Part shown: piece after piece, positions 38,405-49,075 of the stretch
Layout: each line of letters begins with the position of its first letter
Numbering within the stretch: the first letter of the stretch is position 1
Assembly (NCBI GenBank): GCA_023376005.1
Contig: CM042150.1
Span: forward strand, 76,696,688 to 76,760,687
Origin: Doryteuthis pealeii
Lineage: Eukaryota > Mollusca > Cephalopoda > Myopsida > Loliginidae
Length of the DNA stretch: 64,000 nt
Direction of reading: 5' to 3'
Made by a program: the position numbers and the translations under genes
The notes under the pieces: model-generated
Told to the model about the DNA's origin: nothing
Database searches by the model: none
What the model saw: the letters and a program-made list of their open reading frames with translations, nothing else

Positions 38405-38500
38405 TTGAGGGGGTTAAGTCCATATGGCATAGTGGTGAACGCATAGATTGTGGCATCATAGTAAGCAAGTTCAAACTCCAGTTACACTATTACTTAATTT
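38405..38500 (+). mobile_element. tRNA-like SINE head
   Basis: A-box-like catatggcatagtggtgaac and B-box-like gcaagttcaaactccag share the flanking gttacactattact with the copy at 42,860. The rest of the SINE is absent. Confidence 0.6.
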
Positions 38501-38521
38501 TTAAACTATTACTTATGTATA

Positions 38522-38558
38522 TATCATCAGATCATGCTGGCAACATGGATATGCATGA

Positions 38559-38628
<70 letters not shown>

Positions 38629-38970
38629 TATCTCTATCTTATTTCATCCGAGAGATTCCTTATGCAGCATCCAGAATCGACACTGGACCGATTGATGTAG
38701 GTTTTAACTAGTTGGCCAACACTGGTGCATATCCATGTGAAGGTGTCTACAGGAGAACATCACTTATGAGTTCGTCCTTGCTTCTCTAGCAGTTTCCAGC
38801 AAATGTTGTTCATCTTACTATATTGGTTTGTATCATGAGAGGAAAGTGGCCATACAGCTGGATTCTTTTGGGGTGCTGCTCCCATGATTTTTCAAAACAG
38901 CACGTAGTATTCTTGTGTAGCTCCCATCTAGCTTTTTCCTTAAGCACTTTCTTAGAGTTCAAGTGATCCA
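38522..38970 (-). pseudogene. LINE ORF2 C-terminal fragment (copy 1)
   Basis: Minus-strand reading gives the C-terminal tail of a non-LTR retrotransposon ORF2. In order it shows EKARWELHKNT, SWEQHPKRIQLYGHFP, RSKDELISDVLL (one stop inside the WTP block), TPSHGYAP and VKTYINRSSVDSGC. This order matches the family pattern in which SWxQHPTKxxLYG is followed by AGHCWRSKDELISDVLLWTP and a VGRPAxTYIxQL tail. Stops and frameshifts show it is dead. A CT microsatellite has expanded inside the segment that reads gactctctcttg in copy 2. The same tail recurs at 41.8 and 44.9 kb. Confidence 0.8.
38559..38624. repeat. (CT)n microsatellite inside LINE fragment
   Basis: About 32 CT units with one slip. Confidence 0.97.
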
Positions 38971-38971
38971 G

Positions 38972-38972
<1 letters not shown>

Positions 38973-39050
<78 letters not shown>
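38973..39050. repeat. (CA)n(TA)n microsatellite
   Basis: About 21 CA units pass into TA. Confidence 0.97.
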
Positions 39051-39055
<5 letters not shown>

Positions 39056-39059
39056 AGTG

Positions 39060-39180
39060 GTTTCAGAAAGGATGCAATTGTCTTTGTGATAAATTTTATT
39101 TAAACTATTTTAACTTCTTTATTGTTCCCAAAAGGTATATTTGTAGACAACCCAATCTGCAAAAATAGCTTTCTAAAAAA
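39060..39180 (+). repeat. dispersed repeat shared with 42.8-43.1 kb
   Basis: It shares atttaaactattttaac and ccaatctgcaaa with the region around 42,820-43,140. In the second copy a SINE separates the two blocks. The class is unknown. Confidence 0.45.
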
Positions 39181-39695
39181 AAAATAAACTTTTTATTAAC
39201 AAAATTATTAGGGTTGTATTTATTTATAGGCAAGACTTTAGCCACACAATTGGCCTTGAAGGAATTTTTACCATGAAACAAGCGACATTTTTTGAAGTAA
39301 GGAAAATGAAAAGTCTAGAGATTACTTTGGTAAGCTTAATTCAAAATCAGAAATGTTGGCTTTTGTCTGTGTCTGCAACTGAATTTTAAAGTAATGATAA
39401 GAGAAGAGAGAGAGTCAAAAAGGAGAGTGAAGAGGCAGTGAGTTGGGGGTCAGGCTGAGATTAGGAATGAAGAATATATAAATTAAAAGTAAAAAATCAG
39501 CATCTAAAGCTAGAAATACACAAGAAGGAAATAGTCAAAAGGAAGCATTTTTGGATAATTCTGGGGAATTGATCACTTGTTAGATTGAAAGTTACATCTG
39601 CCAAGCAAAGGTAAAGAAAAAAGCAAATAGCAAAACAAAAGTTGAAAATTCAATCAGTTCTATCTACAGGAATAGTTTTGAGTGATTGATTTCTA
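39181..39695. other. non-coding stretch
   Basis: AT-rich, becoming purine-rich from about 39,400. Nothing recognisable. Confidence 0.5.
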
Positions 39696-40163
39696 GTGGG
39701 AGACGTCATTCAAAGTGACGAGGTTTTATCCAAACATGGAGGAGGCTATGTGGTGTGGAGGGAGGGGGGAAGAGGAAAGGAAAAGAAATCAGGAAATAGA
39801 AGCAGGAAGAAGAAAGAAGGCTGGTCGGAAGAGAAGAAGGTAGAAGAGGAAAAGATAAAAGACAAAGAATTGAGGCTGAATGTAGAAGAAGAAGAAGAAG
39901 AAGAAGAACTTGATGCAGGTGAAAAAGAGAGAGAAGAAATAGGAAAGGGAGTAAGATGAAGAAGGAGGAGGAAAAAATTAAAGAATAGAAATGATGGAAA
40001 TAAAGTAGAATTTTCTTTTTAAATTTTTGATTGGAAGGAAGAGCAAGAGTTAGGTGAGGAAATTAAGAAAAAAAAGAGGCTTAAAAAGAGGTAAGAAAAG
40101 TTAGATATGACAAACGAGAAGAAATAAATAAGAAAGAAAAAAAAGCAGATAATAGAGAAAGGG

Positions 40164-40167
<4 letters not shown>
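39696..40167. repeat. purine-rich (polypurine) tract
   Basis: The plus strand is overwhelmingly A and G, including a (GAA)n run at about 39,887-39,906. An open frame at 39,696-39,959 translates to a Glu/Lys/Arg-rich 87-residue stretch ending in an acidic run. That composition follows directly from the purine bias, there are no splice sites, and I do not call it a gene. Confidence 0.75.
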
Positions 40168-40196
<29 letters not shown>

Positions 40197-40197
40197 A
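40168..40197. repeat. (ATC)n microsatellite
   Basis: Nine or ten ATC units. Confidence 0.95.
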
Positions 40198-40734
40198 GTT
40201 CATTGGTATCAATGATGTCCTCATTTCTTAGTCTTGGTATAGAGAAAGTGGGGAAATTTGTATGAAAGAAAGATTAAAATTCCAGAGGGGTGCTGACTAA
40301 GTGCTATCTTAACTTGCACAGTTCAACTTCAGTGTCACAGAAAGTCTAAGACACCCAGCCAATGCATGAGTTATATCCTCTTGTTAGACACTAGTCAAGG
40401 TCTTTCTTTGCTTAAATGAATCACAGTCTGTTTTTTAATTTTCATTAGACCCTGGTGTGAAATTCAAATTTGCCCTTCTAGATTATTTATTCACAGAGGC
40501 TAGAGAATCCAGTCTTTTAATAAACACAGAAAGGAAACATGGGCAAATAGTTGTGAGTGGAAAATAAAGAGAAGAAAACTAACAAATGAGAGAGAGGGAG
40601 GAGAGAGAAATAAAAAGAGAAAAAGAGAATGAGAAAGACTTGAAAACAGGTTTTTTGTTTAATGGTATATCAACCTTCATGGGTTATTTAATACTAAAAT
40701 CATTCTTGTAGAAGAGTATGTCATGATGGTTGAT

Positions 40735-40885
40735 AAGATCGATTTAACCCATAGGGGGATACGGGGGTTCATACCTTTCCCAAGGGTATTAGTCTGAAAG
40801 GGTATATAATAACCTGGCTGGAGTTTGAACTCGTTTTTTTACATGTCACAGTCCATCACATTAACCACTATGCCATGGGGATTTC
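40735..40885 (-). mobile_element. tRNA-derived SINE, type B (5' half)
   Basis: On the minus strand, the A-box-like catggcatagtggttaatgt and B-box-like gagttcaaactccagcc are followed by cccttgggaaaggtatgaac and ctatgggttaaa. The 3' half is missing. Confidence 0.65.
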
Positions 40886-41004
40886 CCTCTTGAAAACAGA
40901 AACTGAAAGTAAAAGAGAAAGTAAAAGAATGAAGACAATGATAGATATTAAAATTGAATAATAAAGAAACAAATCAGGGATTGAAAGTCAACATTGTATA
41001 TCAA

Positions 41005-41305
41005 TAGATGGACAGTGAACTGACAGGAGATGCTGGGAACTGTCAAGAAGTGCAAGGAAGATACATGAGATGAAAGAAGTTGACTGAAGAAACTTGTATG
41101 TAGCAGGAGATGAAAGTATGTAACAGGAAGTACAAGGAAGTGACAGGAGATTCAAAGAAAAAACTAGATGATGTTGAAAATGGCAATAAATGTAAGGAAA
41201 TGGCAGGAAATGGAAGGAAACAGCAAGAAGTGCTAGGAACTGACAAGTGATACAAGGAAATGTCAAAAGTGAAATGTTAAAATGTGGCAGGACATGCAAA
41301 AGTAG
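41005..41305. repeat. degenerate purine-rich minisatellite
   Basis: Roughly fourteen diverged units of about 20 bases follow the pattern tg(g/a)caggaaatg(c/t)aaggaa. The opposite strand has a 108-codon open frame only because the unit lacks stops in that phase. It is not a gene. Confidence 0.7.
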
Positions 41306-41540
41306 GAATAACATCTATCAGCACAAAAAAAGGAATCAGCAAACCAAGTTTGATTTGAAGCTATTTCTATACATTACTTTAATGTTCTGACTAAAGGCAT
41401 GAGTCTATTTTTCCTTTATCTATTTTATTGCCAGATATAGTAGCAAAGATTTCTTGTCACTAGTATGTCATGATGGTTGATAAAAGGAAAGGTGAGCATT
41501 TGGGCAAACCTCCCTCTTAATTCTACTTTCTGTTTCTAGG

Positions 41541-41542
<2 letters not shown>

Positions 41543-41614
<72 letters not shown>

Positions 41615-41616
41615 TC
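41543..41616. repeat. (CT)n microsatellite
   Basis: About 30 uninterrupted CT units, then a slightly irregular end. Confidence 0.97.
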
Positions 41617-41635
41617 CCATGTGTCTTTTCTCTGT

Positions 41636-41735
41636 TTACTAACAGACTGGACTCTTTAGCTTTAGTAGGTAATCAGTCTAAAAGAAGGGTGACTTTAAAT
41701 TCAAAACCAGGATTTAATGACACTAAAAAAACAAA
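41636..41735 (+). mobile_element. SINE type B 3' fragment
   Basis: It carries agactggactctttagcttt, ggtaatcagtctaaaagaag and ttaaattcaaaaccagg, the second half of the type B body. The CT repeat borders its truncated 5' side. Confidence 0.6.
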
Positions 41736-41809
41736 CTATAGCTCATCTATACAAGACAGATTTTAATTAGTATCTGACAAGATGTTATAACTTGTGCAGT
41801 TGCTGGTTG

Positions 41810-42080
41810 TCCAGACTTTCCATGACATCATAATCATCAGATCACACTGACAGAACAGATTCCCATGACTCTCTCTTGACACCCATCCTTATTAGTCATC
41901 ACTCCTGTCATGTCTTCCACATGGCATCGGGAATCTGCACATAGCTGGTTGATGTAGGTTTTTGTTGTTCATCCTACACTGGTGTGTCCATGTGTAGGTG
42001 TCCACAGGTGTAGGTCATTTATGAGTTTGTGCTTGCTTCTCTAACAGTGTCATTTGATCCAGGCAGAAGCACTCAAAATC
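41810..42080 (-). pseudogene. LINE ORF2 C-terminal fragment (copy 2)
   Basis: Minus-strand reading, with frameshifts, gives KLISDLHLWTPTHGHTSV, then KTYINQLCADSRCHVEDM and QERVMGI. These are the WTPxHG and TYIxQL parts of the same LINE tail as copy 1. The upstream SWEQHP region is absent, so it is a shorter fragment. Residues such as WTPTHGH are better preserved here than in copy 1. Confidence 0.75.
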
Positions 42081-42815
42081 TTTCCGAACTATTGTTAAAA
42101 GCTGTTTGAACTATTGTCACTCTTGACAGGGTACATCAGAAAAATATCTAAATAAAGTAACATAGGAAGTATTAGGAATGGAAAGTTAAGTTTACCCACA
42201 TTCTTTTAAAATGGATTGTTGGTCTTCTTTTTCTATTGATTTTTCAAGGTTTACCATTCAACAAATAAGAATTAGTTTTAAGCCTTTTCTTTTTTTTTTC
42301 AGAAGTGACTTCTGATGGTTTGTAAATAATGTAATTATTGCTGCTATTGTTCTTTATTTTTAACATCACCATCACTATGACAACTATTTTTGCTAAGAAA
42401 ATTTAATTATACTATATTTAATAAAAATAAGAAAATAGATTTATTATTCACAGTTTTTTTTTTTTGTTTTTTTTTTTGCTTTTGCCTCAACAGCCTGGGC
42501 AAAATTCCAATGGCTTCTGTACACTTTAGAAATAAAGCTTTGAAATAACAAACAAAAAAAAATAGTGTTCAAATATACTTTACTTTCTTTGTAAGAATTC
42601 AATTTCAAAGAAAACCTGCTGTTGTTCTGAGCAATAAAATGATTGAAATAAAATCCTTTGTCAGATGTTAGGGGTTTTCAACAACTGGGTGAATGTCGAA
42701 ATTAAGTTACAATGGAAACAAAGCTTGCTCTCATGTTAAAAATGTTACATGCTCCATTTTCTAGAGAATACAATACGTACAAGGTCTTTTAAAAAGAATA
42801 CAACCATAATTTTGA
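42081..42815. other. AT-rich stretch
   Basis: A polypyrimidine run ending in cag at about 42,285-42,303 looks like a splice acceptor, but the frame after it stops within seven codons. Poly(T) and poly(A) runs are present. No gene is supported. Confidence 0.5.
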
Positions 42816-42859
42816 CAACTTGTATTTAAACTATTTTAACATCTTTGTAGACCTCAAAA

Positions 42860-43075
42860 CAGCATAGTCCCCATAGAGTAATGGCTATTGTTCTGAAATG
42901 TGACACTGTATTAAGCAAGTTCAAACTGCAGTTAAACTATTATGTTCACTTTTGGACCAATAACCATGGGAAAGATATAATGCTCCCAAGCTATGGTTTG
43001 AATAGTACTATAGTAGTGGTATTATTAAACTCAAGGATTGCTTTTGGGAACCTTGAAGGTTAATGAGTTATTAAA
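42860..43075 (+). mobile_element. tRNA-derived SINE inserted in a dispersed repeat
   Basis: The head agagtaatggctattgttc and gcaagttcaaactgcag are followed by accatgggaaagatat and caagctatggtttgaatag. It splits the repeat that is continuous at 39,060-39,180. Confidence 0.6.
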
Positions 43076-43159
43076 CAAAGAAACCAAATGAAACTATTTA
43101 AACAACAGAAATAGATGATCCAATCTGCAAAGATAGTATTTTAAGAGATTCTTTGGATC

Positions 43160-43730
43160 AGCAAGTTAAATTTTATTTTCTCATCATTGAGAACAACAAA
43201 ATGACCAACGTGAATTCTTTAGAACCTGTTTACTCATAGACTTATGCAATTTATCAATCAAACACAAATGTAAATAATGAAAATTCTTTATTGATTTTTT
43301 TTCTCTCAAACATTTTTAAAATTGATTTGGAAATAAGATTCAACTTTGAAAAAAGATATAGCAGACACAGCATGAAAGAATGGATGCTAGATTGAGGCTA
43401 GTGCATGACACACTTATTTCAAATGCTAAATACTATTGTTTCTAAGTCAAATGTTTCCAATTGATCAATATGGTGGAATAAAATTTATGTATGCAGAATT
43501 TCTACTCTGTTATCCCCAGGATTAAACACCTAATTCACCTGAAATAGATTAAAATGTTTTCGCTTTATTGTTTTTGTCAGGGGTGGGGGACACTGTTATA
43601 TGTTTCTATATCATTTTTGATATAAAATGAGATCAATTGAAAATACAATATTAATCAAATGATTGAATGTCACCAATTGAGTATGTATTTACCAACAATT
43701 CTGCATTAGCAGAATGTGAAACAAGGTTGA
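43160..43730. other. AT-rich stretch
   Basis: No gene was seen. A caggggtgggggac motif at about 43,578 resembles a hAT terminus but has no partner. Confidence 0.45.
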
Positions 43731-43960
43731 TTTTTAAGTGGAATTTAACAAGTTTGAATTCAGAGATTTCTTTATTCTAGACCGGTTGGCATACCAAGGT
43801 TAAAGAGCCCAGTCTGCCCTACTATTTATCATAGCTGGAGGGAGAGTATTCAGATACATAGCTTTCCCAAAGGTATTAGCTCTATATAAAATGCAAACAG
43901 ATTCATCCAATTAAGTATGCACTGAATTACATAGTATTGTCCATAAGTGCACCGCTATCA
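43731..43960 (-). mobile_element. tRNA-derived SINE, type B
   Basis: On the minus strand, the diagnostic blocks cagctatgataaatag, agggcagactgggctcttt and ccttggtatgccaacc are followed by tagaataaagaaatctctg. The head around 43,930-43,955 is degraded. Confidence 0.7.
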
Positions 43961-44889
43961 CTTTTTTTTATTAAAAGTTAATTTTCTTCAAAACCAAGCA
44001 TGTTGAGATTTTATTTCTAGTGTAATAACCAAAACAGATGTTCTTAGATATTATTTATAACCAACTCTATAGAATTGAAACTCTCTAACAAAAAATATGA
44101 ATATGTTGAAGTTCAAAAATCAGTACTATGCAAAATTCTATATAGTAAGTACATTTTCAAACCTAAATTGATGTAAAACTAAATTTATCTTTCCATGTTA
44201 TATTCATCATAGGTGAGTGGCGTAAGATGCACCAAAACATTTTCAAAGAACGCAAAATTAGCAGAAAGGTTTCTGTGACATTTGTGAAACTAAAGTTTGC
44301 CTTTCAAGATATCGTCAATGTTTGGTTTGGAATTGCTACATCCAAACAAGAGAATTGCTTTCAAATGTTTATCAGTCAATTTCATTCAATGGGTTGATTC
44401 TGTAGTCAAGTCCATGGGGATTTAGTAAGCTTAACATGATATTTTAATTTGAATGGTATCAGAACATCTCGCGTTCCGTACATTTTAACAAACAAATTCA
44501 AGTACCATCAACAGGCATGATAAAATGTCTTCAAGGACTGTAGTTTAGTGACCCCTGGTCTAAGGTAAACAGGGAACACTTGAACAAGACCTGAGGATAC
44601 AGCAGCTTGAATGTTCTATTTATACATACCACAATAACGATGAGGACAACAGTCTGAAATAAGTAAGCTTAACATGATATATATACAGAGTCTTACTGAA
44701 GGAGTTTGTAAATGAATAATGCCAAATTATATCAAATAGTTTTTATGCATTCAGAATTTACACAATATATGACAGATTTATAGAAGAAAGTAGAAGAAAC
44801 AAGTCTTATCATTATAGAAGATTGTGTCTCATGGTAATTATAATTAAACCCCATATGTTCTATAAATATAATCCTCCTTATTATCCTTA
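43961..44889. other. AT-rich stretch
   Basis: A ctgtagtttagtgacccctg motif at 44,540-44,558 resembles the right terminus of a hAT-type element. No matching left terminus or 8-bp duplication was found. A duplicated taagcttaacatgatat block appears at 44,426 and 44,664. Confidence 0.45.
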
Positions 44890-45275
44890 TCATCATTAAG
44901 GTGTGCTGACAGCTTAGATTCCTTTGACTCTCCCTTGCTATTGATCCCTACTGGCTCTCCCTCTTAGAAAGTTATACATTGATATATACTGATGAATGTA
45001 AGCTTTTTGCTGGTTGACACATATTGGTGTATCCATATGTAGAAGTCCATAGGAAAACATTGCTTATGAGTTTGTCCTTACTTCTCCAGCAGTGCCCAGC
45101 ATGTATTACACATCTTACATGGATGGCTTGTAAGAAGGATGGCAAGTGGCCATACACTGCTGTTTTGCAGTACGTGCTTCTAGAATTTATTTAAAACAAA
45201 AGGCATCATCTTTGTGTAGTTCCCATCTACCTTTTTCTCCAAGCATTTCATTAAAGTACTAGCACAGTCACAGAT
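44890..45275 (-). pseudogene. LINE ORF2 C-terminal fragment (copy 3)
   Basis: The minus-strand frame 44,972-45,157 is open and reads MYGHLPSFLQAIHVR, HAGHCWRSKDKLISNVFLW, TSTYGYTNMCQPAKS, the same tail as copies 1 and 2. GHCWRSKDKLIS is nearly the family consensus. Upstream (45,160-45,275) the KARWELH and QHP parts can be traced in other frames. It lacks the RT core and is a 5'-truncated insertion, as is usual for LINEs. Confidence 0.82.
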
Positions 45276-46066
45276 CTGAAAAATTCCCATTTTATTTATC
45301 AAAAAGATCTGATTTTCATATGGTTGAATACCAGTTCATGCTTTACCTACATGTATATTAACATCACTTTTAGTAGATGAGATATTGCTACCTTGGTATG
45401 GATTTTTTTATCTGAGTTCATATCGCACCTGGCTATGCAGCAGGGATTCAGCTTCAGCAGGTATATTTGAAAGAAGCACTAGATCATCAGCAGAGACTGC
45501 ATCAGTAATAGCTTCTGTAGGATATCATCTGTTTCTTGTCTTTTTTATTGTGAAAACATTTTCTTTCATTAGTTCTGTTGACATTCGTTGTATGTAATCT
45601 AAGAAATAATAAGATAGATAAGTTTGGAATCATACTTAGAGCAATGAAAATAAACACTTAAATATATGTATCTATATTATTTTGACATAGAGCTTCAGAA
45701 ATGAATGTCTAATTAAGATTGTACATGTCTGTATGAAATTTATGGTAGGGTTGAATGAATTAAGGGTCCAATAAATCCATTTTTACCCAAAGATCCGGAT
45801 AACTGTCAGTGTGCCCCTGCTTTGTACACATCTCTTCCTTTTTTGACTATTCCATAAATGATATGAATAATCTTGAATTCATTTTAAAATGTATTTGATT
45901 TTTTAACCAGATATCAACTGCAGATATTTTCTTTTGAGTTAGTGTTGTTCTTTGACAAGTTGTTTTATGTAACGATAACAGATTTGTAAAGAGAAATCAA
46001 TGAAAAGCAATTTCCATTTCCATTTGCTTCAGGTCTTCTCAGGAAAAAAAATAAAAATAAACATAT
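45276..46066. other. non-coding stretch
   Basis: A 70-codon plus frame at 45,385-45,597 has no recognised motif. No repeat was identified. Confidence 0.45.
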
Positions 46067-46276
46067 TTAATTGCTTTTCAATGCAGTAACAACAAACAGA
46101 ATTATTATTCCTATGAGGCTTATGTCTTCAACTATTTTTCTAGTTTGCATCTTCTCTAAGATAAATACAAAACCAAAGATTGCCAAAATGGTTAATATCA
46201 ACCCCTGTAGATGGACTGGATTATCCAAAGGGTTCATAAATGAGGTAGGGATTGAAAGTTGAATTCTAAGGGCCAA
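46067..46276 (-). CDS. unrecognised hydrophobic open frame
   Basis: The minus-strand frame encodes up to 69 residues, or 56 from the first ATG (MNPLDNPVHLQGL). Two hydrophobic segments are visible, LILTILAIFGFVFIL and LIGIIILFVVTAL, separated by a charged loop (EKMQTRKIVED). The shape is that of a small two-pass membrane protein or a membrane-protein exon. I cannot assign it to a family. The plus strand of the same region is also open, there are no convincing flanking splice sites, and hydrophobic chance frames are common in AT-rich DNA. Treat it as a weak candidate. Confidence 0.18.
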   Translation of the reverse strand: MALRIQLSIPTSFMNPLDNPVHLQGLILTILAIFGFVFILEKMQTRKIVEDISLIGIIILFVVTALKSN

Positions 46277-46429
46277 AAGCTGACATTAAGAAATGAAAAT
46301 AAGATTGATTACTCTAGTTATACTAAATGGCACTAGACTGATACTCCTCTTTGAATATTTCTCTATATTTCATGCAACAAATATATTCATTGTACTTTAT
46401 TTTCTCAAACTCTTCTAATAAAAACCAAT

Positions 46430-46720
46430 ATAGGAGAATGGAAAGCAGGTTTCAAAAATCCAGGCTTTGGAACGTCTAGAAAGGAAAGTCACTATATCCT
46501 GACTATATATGGGTCACTCAAGACTAAGCAAACCTTTTTACTAAGACAGGAAAACAAGCCAAAATTCATATTGAGTCAAACATCAAATATTGTTAAACAC
46601 ATTCTATTAGAATGTCCTGATTTTGCTGATATTTACAACATGAGAGATATATCTAAAATTTCAGTGTAGATGACATTCTTGAAAGAAATAAAATCATACC
46701 AAAAATATAATAATAAACCT
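46430..46720 (+). pseudogene. LINE ORF2 C-terminal fragment, second family
   Basis: An uninterrupted 80-codon frame (46,430-46,669) contains SRKESHYILTIYGSLKTKQ, TFLLRQENKPKF and IVKHILLECPDFAD. This matches the region at the ORF2 end of LINEs of the I/Jockey type, where an RxGHTxLTHxxLLR block is followed by a zinc-knuckle-like segment and VKHILLECPxF. The expected Cys pair after KPK is lost (KFILSQ), and a stop follows at 46,667. The continuing frame still looks like VDDILER. It is distinct from the LINE tails at 38.5-45.3 kb and lies on the opposite strand. Confidence 0.68.
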
Positions 46721-48547
46721 GAACTCACCCTATAAACTTATTCCATTGTATTTAGTAACAAACAACTGCAGAAAACTTACTGTCAAAACAAAGGAAAGTC
46801 CTTAAAAAACACATAATTAAATCTGACCATCCCTCACTATTCCCTGCTTTTCATAAAATAACCCTAGATGGGTTAACATGCCATTAAAATCATTCAATCA
46901 ATCTAATCCCACATATATTGATAACATTGAGCCCATTTTTGTTGTTCTAAAATCACGTCCAATCTTTTGTATATTTCCCATTTTTACAACACGAAAACAT
47001 TTTTTTTTGTTTTTGTTTTGTGTCCCTATATTTTAAGAGGGATATTTACAAGTAAAAGGGGATACAGAACAACTCTTGATTTAATATGCAGTTCTCCTCA
47101 CTAATGAATAGAGAGAGAGCACATCTACCAATTTATTTATTTTATACCTGGAGGTTAATGATAAGGTCAGACAGTTTATAAAGACGATAAGACGATAAAG
47201 CACAGACAGTTTTTAAAAATTACCATTTTCTTTTCTTTTTTTTATTGGTCTGATGATAGCATTTAAAAAGCAACATAAAAATTTGAACAAAAACATCCAG
47301 CACTTAAGATGTCAACATCATACATTGTTAATAAGTGAAGACAACGTATTCAGTCCCTCCTTATAAATTAAGTTCAAACAGTGTTTGCTTAATTAATTAG
47401 AACCCAATTTAGCACAAACTAGACAACTCAGGAGTTAATTGGGTTCCAACTGTAACAGCAACCCATGATAATATTGATGCTTCTATTTAAAAAGGAGTAA
47501 AGGATTCTGATTAGTATTTCATAGTTATCTGTTATATTGAGAATTCAAATGATTAAAAAATTTTTTTTTTTCATTTGTTTAATGGTAATATAGACCCCTT
47601 ATGAGCTATCTAATTCTGAAAAATTGATAAATCTGTAAATGTTTGGTTCTAATAGTAACAATGATTTATGTTTTCAATCTTCATTGAATTATTTTTTTTA
47701 ATTGCACTTTTTTATTTGTCTATGATAATCATTTGTTTGCACACAGTTTTATGGTTTCAATGATATTTATGATTTTCAAACAGATATATCTGAGCCATAG
47801 GTGGGGCCCTATCAGGTACTGCAACTCTGGATCATAGGGGACCTATGAGTAATGGCAATAAAGGGGTACTTCACATTTAACAGAGCTCCAGAAATCAAGC
47901 ATAACCACTGAATAATGTTTAGTGTCATACCCAAAAATCTAAAAAAGATAAGATTCAAAATGAATACAGACCCCCACAAAATTATAATAGTTGCAAATTG
48001 AACAGGAAATTACTTTATTCTTTAAGAGTATCTATATATTAATACTGTTCTTACTAAATCGTTTGTCCATTATCATCCTGCAACACCCTCTTGTTAAAAA
48101 TGAGACCGTCAAAATCATTGAAGATCAAATGCAAAAATGTAAATTCAGATTATCTAGTGTTGCTTAATCACAGCTTTCTTATTTTTCACATTTTATTTTA
48201 CCCAATTCTAATAATGAAATATTCCAAATGGTTTTGCATTGCTTAAATGCCCAACTTAAAATTAAAAGGAATTGAAAATAAAAGCTACATGTTTCTCTTA
48301 TTGTAATATTGATATTGTGAATTACAGAATATATTTTTGTAATTTTGATCTTATGTCATCCTGGCCTCCTGCTTTAATTTCCACTATGTTCTAGTGAGCC
48401 AGTGTCAGGCAAATTTCCGGCCCAATTTAGATATTTTCTGGGTCGTGTTTTTGTCACTTTTTTGTCTGCAAATTAATGTAGATATTTTAAACGCCAACCC
48501 TCAAATTTTTATCAGCAATTTAATATAAATATTTTACAACCCTCGCT
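46721..48547. other. non-coding, probably intronic stretch
   Basis: The first few hundred bases may be the 3' untranslated part of the LINE fragment. The rest is AT-rich with no recognisable element. It lies upstream of the channel exon on the same strand. Confidence 0.45.
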
Positions 48548-48660
48548 TTTAAGAAAGTGTGAGAGAGAGTTAAATCAAGATGAAAAGGGGTTAGACTTTC
48601 TTGCTGATTGGCTGATACCGACTTTAGGCCACCCCAATGACTTTACTTACTTTACCTATT
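48548..48660 (+). mobile_element. SINE type C 3' fragment
   Basis: The blocks ttagactttcttgctgattg and gctgataccgactttaggcc followed by acttacttta match the end of the type C SINEs at 29.3 and 55.7 kb. Confidence 0.6.
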
Positions 48661-49049
48661 GAATAATTTCGCAATAGCTCTTAAGTAAACATATCAAACA
48701 TTGTAATAATAAAATTATCATACTGTGGTATATCCACAGGTCCTTCTAGTTTTAAGTATGTTGCTTAAACATAAAATAGTTAACTGTTTTTGCTGAGTTA
48801 CAGTTATATCCAAGTATAATGAGAAATTTATTAGGATATAGATACCATCGTTAACTTCTGAATCTATCCAGATTAATTGTAATGAAGGAAGCAGAAATTG
48901 CTAAGAGTACTTAATGCTTAGAAAACTCCTTTGACAAGTTAATCATGATTTTCAAAGCGCTGACTAAGAGTATGGTGAGAAAATTGCAATCAGTCGGAAA
49001 AGCAATTAATGAAATATCCAATCCTTATCTAGTAACTCTAAATTCTAAT

Positions 49050-49075
49050 TATTTTCTTTTTTCTTTTTCTTTCAG
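49050..49075 (+). other. splice acceptor of the channel exon
   Basis: An unbroken polypyrimidine tract (ttttctttttctttcag) ends in AG at 49,074-49,075, directly before an in-frame exon. Confidence 0.85.

Noticed and set aside
39696..39959. Glu/Lys-rich 87-codon frame
   Set aside because: It follows from the purine-rich tract. No splice sites, domain or codon structure beyond GA bias.
42285..42330. Splice-acceptor-like polypyrimidine tract ending in cag
   Set aside because: The frame following it stops within seven codons, and no donor or coding similarity follows.
43578..44558. Possible hAT element between caggggtgggggac and agtgacccctg
   Set aside because: Only the first seven terminal bases match as inverted repeats, and the flanks (gtttttgt and gtctaagg) are not an 8-bp duplication.
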